NCBI GenBank assembly: GCA_948470475.1
Contig: OX419339.1
Span: 662,501 to 726,500, forward strand
DNA length: 64,000 nucleotides
Source of the DNA: Galaxea fascicularis
Lineage: Eukaryota > Cnidaria > Anthozoa > Scleractinia > Euphylliidae
Reading direction: 5' to 3'
Part shown: in pieces, positions 23,036 to 32,941 of the stretch
Layout of the letters: each line of letters begins with the position of its first letter
Numbering within the stretch: position 1 is the first letter of the stretch
Program-made: the position numbers and the translations under genes
Notes under the pieces: model-generated
Databases searched by the model: none
The model's input: only the letters and a program-made list of their open reading frames with translations
What the model was told of the DNA's origin: nothing

Positions 23036-23639
23036 GATTTCACATACCTTATTAACATGTCATACATAACAATACCCAGGGAAGAATATTATACTGTTTG
23101 GTTCACGAAGACCTTAAGACTTAATAGACTAATAGACTAAATCACGTTCAATTGTTTCCATAACAATAGTCACTAAAACCGAGCAGAAATTGAAGTAAGA
23201 CAATTAACAATGGACTTCATTCGTTTCATTCCAATATATGATTTTCATATATTTATTCCTTCATTTCAGATCAGTTCAACCCACCGCGGTTTTTTCCTTC
23301 AGAATTAGAAACCGTTACGAATTTTGTTACTGACGCAGTCATTTTTCGTCACACCCGCGAAATCCACTAATGTGAGGGTGTGAATGACGTTAAATCGACT
23401 AGCGACAAAGGGCGAAAAATATTACCTACTGCCGACAGAGCGAGGAAAAAAGTACCGACTAGCGACAAATACCGACATGGTCCGACGTTATAGGAATGTT
23501 TGTATTCAGAAAGAACAGCATTTTGAATTTACTTCAAGCTCAGGAAATGTCCAGATCCTTTGGTGGGCTCTATTTTACCAGACGTAACTCCATTAATTCC
23601 AAATTTAGTTAATTATAGAATTTCCTGTCTTCAAATTAC

Positions 23640-24246
23640 TTTAAAGCCCCAGGATCCTCAACGCACAGACGTTTTGGAGAAGGATATTAAGGATCTCAAA
23701 GACGGCGCGGACTTCACAAGCACCCAGGTAGATAAACAGGCGACAGAGTTAACAGTAAAAGAGAACGAAGAAGGTAGAAAAGAGAAACAAAACTCCTGTA
23801 CCTCTGTGGAGGCCTACTCTAGAAGAGGGAACATTAGGTTTATGAACATCGCTGTCGATTCAACAGAGGAGCGCGAAGACGCCGAAGAAACCTTGAGGTC
23901 CTTCCTGGAACGTGACCTGGGCTTCGTAGATGCAAGAACCGTAGAGATACAACGAGTGCACCGAAGTGGAAAAGGAAAAGACGGCGGACCTCGACCCATT
24001 TTGGCCCGCTTTCTAAGATTTAAAGATGTGCAAAAAATATTTTCACTTGGGCACTGATTAAAAGATACGGACTACCAAATGTTCCGTGATTATCCTGCAG
24101 AAATTGTCAAGCGGCGCAAGGAGCAGATGAAAACCTTCAAAGAAGCCAGGAAAAACGGAATTCCGGCAGCTTTTAGTCAATCTCAACCAGATAAGTTATA
24201 CATTAGAGGACGATTATGGCCAGTAGGTAGAGAATTAACCGTTTAG
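23640..24246 (+). pseudogene. L1-like ORF1 (RNA-binding chaperone) with one stop
   Basis: The frame shows a coiled-coil-like segment (LEKDIKDLKDGADF to about residue 60) and an RRM-like part with RRGNIRFMNI, ERDLGF and VEIQRVHR, as in L1 ORF1p. A TGA at 24055-24057 interrupts it, but the same frame continues with LKDTDYQMFRDYPAEIVKRR and RKNGIPA up to the true end at 24246. The stop would be CGA without a C-to-T change, a typical methyl-CpG decay. The start is not determinable. Confidence 0.7.
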
Positions 24247-24579
24247 TTAAAGCTGATCAAAACTTGTGCCTTTTTGTAAAACTTTTCGCTAGGGGAGCTT
24301 GGTTTTATCTCGTTAGCTTTCAATCATAATTTGCGGCTTGTTTCCTCTCAAGATGCACTCTCAAGTTTACCCAGTAAGAAAACGTTTTTTACAGAGTAAG
24401 TATAAATGTATGTTTTTCTTTTTTATTTGTTTGTTTTATGTTTAACAAATGTCCTTTTTGCGCTTAGTTGCACTACATACAAATTCTATATTCCTGTAGC
24501 TGAAAACGGAATAAATTATTGTAACTCTTTTCCCTGGGGTGAAAACTGCCAAATTCTTTTCTTTTCAAAACGACAAAAG

Positions 24580-25340
24580 AATTGGATTTTCAAATTGGAT
24601 CAATAAATGCGAGGGGTCTAGGTTACAGGATTAAGCGTCGAGAATTTTTCAATTGGCTTCGGAAAAAACAATTGGCCGTATACTTTATTCAAAAAGCGCA
24701 TTGTACGGAAAACAATATGCATGACTGGCGCGCTGAATGGGGGTACCAAGTCCTTTTCAGCTGCTGTTCCAGCAGGAAAGCAAGTGTTATGATTTTGTTT
24801 AATAACAATATCACCTTCCAAATTTCGAGAACTTATTGCGATCCCGAGGGACGCTTTATAATTTGCGATATGACAACAAATGGGAAACAACTAACTTTGG
24901 TAAATCTATGCGCTCCAAACGACGACGATCCAAATTTCTTTACCTCTGTTTTTGAGCATTTGGCCGATTTCCAGTGCGACGAGGTTATAATAGGAAGAGA
25001 TTTTATTTACAACTTAGTGCTCGATGTTGAGAAGGATAAAAAAGGTGGCCTTGCAAAAACACACAAAATCACTGGAAGTGTTAAATAAATTTTCTGAGGA
25101 CTTAGATTTGGTTGATGTCTGGAGAGTTCAAAATGCTGAATCACAACGTTTTACATGGAGACAAAGGAATCCCGAGATACATTGCAGACTTGATTTCTTT
25201 CTCGTTAACAAAAGTATACTCTGTAGCGCCATCAACACAGATGTCGTCCCTGGGTACAAAACGGATCATTCAATGATCACCTACACAATAACCCAAGGGG
25301 ACGAGGGTTTTGGAAACTGAAGACCTCTTTTTTAAAGGAC
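24580..25340 (+). pseudogene. L1-like ORF2 endonuclease domain
   Basis: Starts with SINARGLGYRIKRREFFNWL, the usual opening of the L1-type apurinic endonuclease. The catalytic QETH motif reads QKAHC, with glutamate changed to lysine. The GDFN motif is altered to GRDF. The closing motif TDHSMI is intact. A frameshift near 25050 and another near 25310 break the domain. Any one of these changes would block target cleavage. Confidence 0.75.
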
Positions 25341-26159
25341 GAAGAATATGTTAATCAAATTAGAGAAATAATAGCTCAAACTAAGGATGAATACGCACAA
25401 GATGAAACCGTTACCCCTGGTCTGTTATGGGAAATGATTAAAATGAAGACTAGAGAAGCATCGATCAATTATGGTAAAACAAAACAAAAAATCTTGAGCA
25501 AAAGCAAGATGAAATTGAAAAATCAATCAAAATCCTCGAGGAACAAATTGCTAATACACACGCGAATGACTCCCAAGAACTATGGCCAGAATTAGAAAAG
25601 AAAAGATTTGAACTGGAAGCTATAATTGAATACCAAACAAAAGGTGCAATTTTAAGATCCAAGTCTCAATGGTACAACGAGGGCGAGAAAAACTCCAAAT
25701 ATTTTCTCAACCTTGAGAAGAGGCACTGTAGACAAAATACAATTACTCAATTGAAAATTAATGACATGGACGTTATTCAATCAGACAAAGAAATCTTACA
25801 TGAGTGGACTGAGTGCGAAGATTTTTATAAAAATCTCTATAGCTCCAAAATGCAAGTAAACAATTCCTCGAAGGATTTCTTTCCTCAAGCAAGACAAGTA
25901 TTAAGCAATGAAAACCTATATTTTTGCGAAGGCCCTTTAAGTTCCAAGGAATGTTTAGAGGCATTAAAAAGCATGGCCTCAGAAAAGTCACCTGGTACAG
26001 ATGGCCTACTGAGCGAATTTTACAAAGTCTTCTGGGAAGAAATAGGAGAAAGTCTTACAAGGGCAATTAAAATTCTCCTTTGAAATAGGACAATTACCCA
26101 TATCACAGAGGCGTGGAATTATAAAACTAATACCAAAAAAAGATGCCGATCCCAACTTA

Positions 26160-27081
26160 ATTAAATTGTGATTATAAGATTGCATCGAAGGCCATTGCAA
26201 ACCGAATAAAAACAGTTTTACCCGAGCTGATATCAGACGATCGGTCAGGATTTATAAAGAATAGATGTATTAGCGATAACATACGTACGTTAGATAGCAT
26301 CATCCAGTATACAGCAAACAAAAATATCCCCGGGCTACTTCTTTTTCTCGATTTTGAAAAAGCCTTTGATACTCTGGAGTGGTCTTTTATCGAAAAATCC
26401 CTTCAACATTTTGGCTTTGGCCCCTCGCTGTCAAAGTGGGTCAGACTTTTTTATTGTAAAACTGAAAGCTGCATCTTAAAAAATGGATGGACGAGCAATT
26501 TCTTTGAACTAAGTCGAGGAGTAAGACAAGGCTGCCCGTTGTCACCTTATCTTTTTATACTATCTGTAGAAATACTTGCTGAAGCCATACGTAACAAAAG
26601 AGAAATTACGAGTATTAAAATAAAGGATACTGAATTTAAATTAAGTCAATACGCAGATGATACGACCCTCATCTTGGACGGTTCCGAGGAATCTTTTAAA
26701 GCATCGCTGACTCTGATAGAAGCTTTTGGTAAAATGTCTGGGCTTAAGCTGAACGAAAGAAAAACCGAAGCTCTATGGATAGGCTCCAAAACAAACTGCC
26801 AGCAAAACTTTTGCCTAGGAAAAACTTTTCAATGGCAAAACAAAAAAGTAAAGGCACTGGGTGTTTGGTTCTCTACGGACCAAGATATGGTGATCTCTTT
26901 AAACTATAGTGAAAAACTAACGAAAACTAAATCTATCCTAGGATGTTGGAAATTCCTGAGACTAAGTTTAGTAGGGAAGATAGTAGTTTTGAAAAGTCTA
27001 GTAGCATCTCAACTTGTATATGTATTTTCGCCTTTGCAAACCAATCATGAAGTAATCAAACAGATCAACAAACTTTTTTAA
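26160..27081 (+). pseudogene. L1-like ORF2 reverse transcriptase domain
   Basis: Readable motifs are CDYKIASKAIANRIK, SGFIKNRCISDNIR, LDFEKAFDTLEWSF (motif A), RGVRQGCPLSPYLF (motif B) and QYADDTTL (motif C with the catalytic Asp pair). The part before 26150 is frameshifted. From 26170 to 27081 the frame is long and clean, so the polymerase core is among the best preserved parts. Confidence 0.85.
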
Positions 27082-27126
27082 AATTTTTTATAGAACGATA
27101 AAGGTGATAAAATTAAAAGCGCAGTT

Positions 27127-28238
27127 ATGATCAATGACTACCCAAACGGAGGACTTAAAATGATCGATGAAGTATCTTTCAACAAATCACTAAAAGCCTC
27201 TTGGATTAAAAAATATCTGGATTCAGAAAACAGTAGCAAATGGAAAACAATTTTTAATTTAGAGCTTGGAAAATATGGAGGCAACGCCTTTTTTAAAGGA
27301 AATCTTAACAAAAAGGATATTGATAAACTAAGTATAGACGATCCATTTGTCAAAGAAATCATAGAAATATGGTCAGATACTTTCTTTGAAGGAAAATAGT
27401 TTCAAAAGACCACCTCCTGTCTCTACCTCTTTGGCAAAATTCATTAATTAGAATAAATAATACACCTGTACTTTACACAGATTGGCTTTTGAAGTGTATC
27501 ACACAAGTCATAATTTCATGTCCCTAGAGAGTTTTCAAAATAAGTATGAACTTCATGTTAAACCACTATCTCTGATTGGAATTTTCTCAGCAGTCAAACT
27601 TTTGCAAAGACGAATCCCAAAAACCCAACTAAAACACGAAAGCCTTTTCGATACATTTTTAAAAAGCCAAAAATCTTCAAGAATTGTGTACCAGAAACTA
27701 ATATCAGATAAAGGTGAACGACCACTATCATGTCAAGAGAAATGGCACAAAGATATTAGTTCTACAAATGAAACTGTTGACTGGAGAAAAGTCTATCAAA
27801 CATCTACCGCGTGCACAAGGAGCTCTGAACTAATAGATTTATAATTTCAGATTTTTACACAGACGGCTGGCGACAAATAGCTATTTGCAAAAAATAGGGA
27901 TCAGAGAGGACAATAACTGCACCTTTTGCCATAACGAAAAAGAAGATTTGATGCATTTATTCTGGCAATGTGAAAAAATGACAACCTTTTGGCAAAATGT
28001 ATCGTTATGGTTGCAGTTGTGTCAGATTCTCACAACAGAAAACAATCTACACCTAGAGACCGCTTTAGGCCTCAAGCCTGACGGCTCTAACTTCAAACTC
28101 CAAATACATTTTTGCTGCCTACTAGCTAAACAATACATTTGGATATGCAGATTGAGAGAACTTCACCCAACTCAGAACAACTTCTTAATTAATCTGAAAC
28201 ATATACACCTATTAGAAAACAAGACACCATGCAAGTAA
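27127..28238 (+). pseudogene. L1-like ORF2 C-terminal region with zinc-finger motif
   Basis: Three frame pieces (27127-27399, 27482-27844, 27885-28238) make up the C-terminus. It opens with YPNGGLKMIDEVSFNKSLKA, common in L1/Tx1 polymerases, and ends with a CTFCHNEKEDLMHLFWQC zinc-binding knuckle (C-x2-C...H...C) known as the zf-RVT motif. Frameshifts separate the pieces. Confidence 0.75.
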
Positions 28239-28609
28239 CACTAAAAAATGGAAGCCTTTTCTACCCTCACTTAATCAGGTCTCCTGAGCCCTTGGTTGAA
28301 AAATATTAAATGTCAGAGTTTTTTCCCTCCAAATACATATCTTTATAACATAGTTATACTTTTATTGGAATTGGCTGTTCACCCTTAAGGAAATTGAGGA
28401 AAAAAAGGAAAGAATGTATAAAACACGTAAGTAAGAGCAAATGGTGCAACTTTTGTAATGTTTTAATGTAGTGTACTGTATATTTTTGTAAGTAGTGTAA
28501 GTAGGGTAGTGTAAGTTTGTATATATATTTTTCTTTTTGTAAGTAGAGTTGTTGTAAAATAAAAAAGTTTCATTGGGCAAAAAAAAAAAAAAGAAAAAGG
28601 ATCCTCCTC

Positions 28610-30280
28610 TTCGGGGAGCACCAGGCTCATACTACGACTGAAGTCGGATCGATTAGCCAACGAGACGCCCTGCTGTTGTATTTTCACTGCGAGATGTTTG
28701 CTCATTAGGGGGTGAATGGTGCAGATTGATACGTATGGCAGCGACATTTTTGGCAAAAAACTGAAAGAAACCCCACAGCCATGAGAGCCGTTAAATAATA
28801 AGTGTAATAAGTATTTGTGGACGTCTTGGGAAAAAGAAAGACTTCCGTGGCTAACAAAATTACGCATCCCAAGGGCTAGAGTGGGCGGTTCGCTCTTTGT
28901 CTAATTTACCTCTCTTGATTCACTTCAATGCCCTGTAATCGACAGTTAAACAAATTCACATCCAGTATAACAGCTTTGGTGATTTTATCGGTATACTAGA
29001 TTTGCAAACAAAAGTGGCCCTGATAGTAGACAACCATGTTGCTGAAAAACAGAGTTAACGAGGTTTAGTGCAATCAAATATTGAATTATTTCAAGTTGCA
29101 CACTTCGTCTAGAGTTTAATTATGCAAATTCCATAATAAATGTGAATAATTAACTTGCATTGTTAATTGCCGACAAAGGTCGAAAATTTCAACTGATAAC
29201 CGACTTGTGGACCCCCTTCCCTCCCTTCCCCCATTCAGACCATTCAGAATACTGTTCCTGCTTTGGCTCATTAGGATTAAACCTGTGTCTTAATCTGGAT
29301 TCTCTCATTGATCTTACTTTAACTACAGGGACCACGCAGAGGGAGGGGCTGGGGGGCTTTTGCCCCTCACTTTGTGAAGTACAATATAAAAATGATAATA
29401 GCAATAAAAAATGGAAAAATTGCAGAAGAAATTTTTATTAGTTCGTAAAGGAAAAGAGTTACAATCGCAATTAGCAAATTAGGCACACATTTAACTAGCA
29501 GGCATAAAGAGTAACATCCAGGTAGTGATGAATATTAAATAATTTTCATTTCTAACCTAATGCTACTGCAGGCTGGCTTTCTTCGGCGAGCAGACCTCTC
29601 AGGAAAACAAAGATGAAGACATGGCTGCGCTCAACAATGACGCAAAAGCGATTTAGTAATCTGAAAAAAAAAAATTTACGAAATAAGGCTAGAAAATAAA
29701 AGTGACAAAACGAGATCACAGTCTTATAACTAGTGTCTTCGCCAAATTTAGTTTTATGCATACATTATGACCTCCACATAGGCATAAAATACGTCTTATG
29801 CAAATACACACCATTCAGGCACAAATTGTGCCATATGCAAATGACCTGTACACATAAATAACTATTGGAATTGGAGCCTGTTCTCCACTCACCTGTTGTT
29901 TTAAGGGAGTTCACCCCAGTACCACTGTTGGCAGTATTATATATTTCACAGTTATCCGTCAGCTAATACTATTTATGCCAAACATTAAACATCTCTTTTC
30001 TCGAGACAATGGAAGGAAGAAAAATTTTAACGCTGCTCTTCAGTTCGAGAGCCAAAAATTGACTGCGATAAGTAAACTCGGTTAAGTGGAAATATAATTT
30101 AAAGTGATGACAGTCCGGGCCATTGATACTTCTGTCTATAAGGTTTCTTGCAATATGATTAGTCGAGGCAAAAGCAAAACAAAGTAAGTTGGCTGTGAGG
30201 AACTGGGTGGACTTAGTCCTAATGTACGGAAATATGCACGGCGGCCATATTGCCACGTGACAAGGCCACTGTAAAAAAAA
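28610..30280. other. Intergenic, nothing recognised
   Basis: Two ATGCAAAT octamers lie near 29797-29840. Short frames overlap the L1 tail or lack any domain. No RNA gene is evident. Confidence 0.35.
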
Positions 30281-30282
30281 TA

Positions 30283-30412
30283 CTGGGGATGACCTTGTTT
30301 TGATACAAACCTTTCTGTCTTTCTCGTGCAAATGTGGACTCGTTAGCATAACAACAACATGATTTACATGAGAAAAGCAGTGAGGTCTGTATCAAAACAA
30401 GGTCACCCCCAG
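30283..30412. mobile_element. Foldback with 29-bp inverted ends
   Basis: The left arm (30283-30311, ctggggatgaccttgttttg...) and the right arm (30384-30412) are inverted copies with two mismatches. The ~72-bp loop has no coding sequence. It resembles a small MITE. Confidence 0.6.
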
Positions 30413-30649
30413 CCTCGCTTCTACTTAAAGGCCAAGTCACTCAACACACAACTATAAAATGGGCTATTAGCGCAGTTCATTTCAATTCACTGTCCCCCCA
30501 AAGTAATAAATACACTTTGAGCCTCAAATAATTCACTTACACTTCAATTTGCGATACCTGGCCACACTCCAGAAGGCAAGGCAGTTCCCTCTTTAAAAAA
30601 TACTGACCTCTACAGACCTGTGACCCTCGCACATCTTCCAAAGTTCATA

Positions 30650-30919
30650 CACGGGACAGTACAAAACGTGGACCCCTAAACTGGATCCCCTTTTAAACCC
30701 CCTTCCTGGGGGGCGGGGAGAGGAGAGAGAAAGGTTTTTCTCTCTCCTCTCCCCGGCCCCCCTCCCCTCGCTCGCTTTGTCGATCCTCAACCCGGCCCAG
30801 ACCTACCCGCGCGAATCCAAGATGACGACCTCAGTACGAACTCCGGTTTTTTCGACTATCCAACCGCCTGCGTGCAGGCTAACATCCACTCTGATTTTGA
30901 GCTGTCCATAAAAAATAAA

Positions 30920-30951
<32 letters not shown>

Positions 30952-30956
30952 ATAAA
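30650..30956 (+). repeat. GC-rich repeat ending in a taaa/taa microsatellite
   Basis: A G/C-rich block with facing polypurine and polypyrimidine runs (gagaggagagagaaagg, ctctctcctctcc; 30715-30755) is followed by (aaat)n and (aat)n units at 30908-30956. Microsatellite tails of this kind often end a retroposed element. The family is unknown. Confidence 0.4.
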
Positions 30957-31279
30957 CTGCTTAACTTAGATGCACAGTAATGTTTCTAGTTCACTCCTTC
31001 GACACATGTTTCGCTTCGTTTTGTACCTCGTTCATTCTACATACTCTCGAAAATGAAAATAAAGACACAAACCTTGTTTTTATCAATCCACGGTATTTTG
31101 GAGAGGTAATACGAGAAGTTCCGCGGGAATGGGAAACTTTAAAAAAACATTGCAATTAATTTGTGGCTACGATGAAAACGAAATTCGACCGAAACCTTAA
31201 CGCGGTGCTCACCCCGCGTAAAAATACGAAACCATTTTCCTTCTTAAAGTCCTAAATGTAAGATAATTCTGTCTCTTGC

Positions 31280-31600
31280 TGGGTCGTGGCTTTGTTTCGT
31301 TCGTTTCGCTTGTTTCGGGTTTTAGTACATGCCGTCACGACCTTCACCTTCAAGGAGGTTCTCACGTATTTGAACTTCTTCCGCCATCTTTGTTTTTCAA
31401 TTCTCTTGAACTTGAAATGCATTGTGGGCCGTTCCGGTAAAAAATGGCGATGGCCGCTAGAGTGCTTCACTAACAGCGGCCTCGGTCGTGTAGCGGCTCT
31501 CGTGAGGTCTCACGAGATTGGCTTGCTATCCTTTGTATTCTTTGCTGGCAATTCGACTGACGTTTGCTAAATGGCCGCCGGAGATGAACGCATTCATGTA
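31280..31600 (+). promoter_or_regulatory. GC-richer promoter-like segment upstream of a small ORF
   Basis: More GC-rich than its flanks, with several sites resembling the YY1 core (cgccatctt at ~31382, aaaaatggcgatggc at ~31440, aaatggccgcc at ~31570), a common feature of TATA-less housekeeping promoters. It ends ~130 bp before the ORF at 31732. Confidence 0.3.
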
Positions 31601-31731
31601 GATGCAATACTTTACCTGGATTTCACGTAATGAAGAAAATGCTTTTCGTAGTGGTACAGTTCTATAAGCTTAAGCTTATTATTGCTTCCGACTGAAGTCA
31701 AGCAAGAGTTATATAAGCTTAAGTTTCTTAA

Positions 31732-31959
31732 ATGGAAAATTCAAACGAAACGGAAACCAAGCAAGGAATTGCAAAAATTGATGTGGTGGAGCTTTCAGTG
31801 ACTTGTGTGGCAGCAGCTGTGATCATGACAGCAATTGGTATTCTGCTGTTTTACTTTTGTACAACCGCGAGGCAGAGACAAAGATACTGCAACAGATGTA
31901 GAACTAGGAGGACACAAAGCGTGGAACATAACAGGGAAACTTCACCGGCAGCAAGCTGA
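31732..31959 (+). CDS. Small predicted single-pass membrane protein (75 aa)
   Basis: An intact 75-codon frame starts at ATG 31732. Residues 1-18 are polar and acidic (NSNETETK), residues ~20-43 form one strong hydrophobic helix (VAAAVIMTAIGILLFYF core), and the C-terminal tail is highly basic with a C-x2-C pair (YCNRCRTRR). By the positive-inside rule the tail should face the cytosol. I do not recognise a family. It follows a GC-rich promoter-like segment and lies upstream of the convergent TMEM143 gene. It might be one exon of a larger gene, or chance. Confidence 0.45.
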   Translation: MENSNETETKQGIAKIDVVELSVTCVAAAVIMTAIGILLFYFCTTARQRQRYCNRCRTRRTQSVEHNRETSPAAS

Positions 31960-31964
31960 CCACA

Positions 31965-32940
31965 GGGGAAAACAAAAATGATAAGAACCTTTCATACCAT
32001 AATAATAACTATAGTAAGCTTCTTTCTTAAAAATATATATAAATGATCTTAAGATTGGCCCAGAACTCAAGAAGTTACATAGCTTCATAGTTTTTACCTG
32101 GATTTCCACATAATACTTGAATCAGTTAAATGTTTCAAAAGTGGCCGTCTCAGGTACTTTGTATTGACTAATATTTATGTTGTGGTTTCTCAAAGTTAAA
32201 ATTATTAGGAGCTAATTGTATATAGGAAGTTGCCATTGTCAACATCTTCTTACAAACAAAACATAACTGTCCATGAGATCATATTTAAATTTTTATTACT
32301 GAACGTTATTTAAAAAAATGGCAATGTGCCAATGAAAATTTGTTTAAAAAGTTTTTCTTATAAATGTAGATAAACAGTAAAAGACTCAGTAATGATGAGG
32401 TTACACTCTTTGTAAAAACTTACTTCATAAATTGAAGCTATTAATTAACAAAAAATGATGGAAAACAACTTGTGTGGTATATACTAAAACGATTATTCGG
32501 CACCTTGATCTTGGTAAAAGTGGTGGATCGCAGCTTGGTAAATCTCCACCACTATTCACCTCCATTTCCCTGAATAATAACAATATTATTGTTAACTATT
32601 GCACTCCAGCAGATGTGTGAAATCTTCACGTAGGACAAGTAGTCAGGCTGATCAAAATAAGCTTGGCCTCTTCAGGATTGTCAAAAAGTACCAGTGGCCG
32701 GCGATATCACTGGCTATATTCCTAGTTTTGCAGGCTGTAAAAAGAGAAAATGTAAGGGGGGGGAATGGTCTTGTTACTCCCTGAGTGCTGTCTACTTTCC
32801 TTGATTCCCCTTCTGCTTAAAATCTTTTTGAAAACCCTGCCTCTTGAAAGGGGGGGGGGATATGTAAAGTGTTTGGGAAAAAATTGTTGTCAAAGTCCAT
32901 GGTTCACTGCTAGTAATAACAATATTTTAAACATCACTGG
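31965..32940. other. Intergenic between small ORF and TMEM143, with a dispersed repeat
   Basis: AT-rich. The part 32472-32600 (gtggtatatactaaaac, then ccaccactattcacctcc) shares several blocks with 58460-58615. Otherwise nothing is recognised. Confidence 0.4.
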
Positions 32941-32941
32941 A

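Larger units (their letters stand above)
23380..28605 (+). mobile_element. L1/Tx1-like LINE, nearly full length, mutated
   Basis: An element of about 5.2 kb with an ORF1-like part (about 23640-24246), an endonuclease and reverse transcriptase ORF2 (about 24580-28240), a ~330-nt 3' UTR and an A-rich tail (28579-28604). Many frameshifts and stops break it, but the order and length are complete, so this was a recent full-length insertion. The 5' boundary is uncertain. An imperfect pair of cgactagcgacaaa units ~62 bp apart lies at 23395-23470, near the presumed start. Confidence 0.85.

Noticed and set aside
28362..28867. Minus-strand frames over the L1 tail
   Set aside because: They arise from the AT-rich 3' UTR and A-tail of the LINE.
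29797..29845. Two octamer sites (ATGCAAAT) as an snRNA or histone promoter
   Set aside because: No proximal element, TATA or recognisable RNA or histone sequence follows.
31571..31629. Short frame starting MAAGDERIHVDA
   Set aside because: A good start context, but it stops after 19 codons without a splice donor, so at most an upstream ORF.
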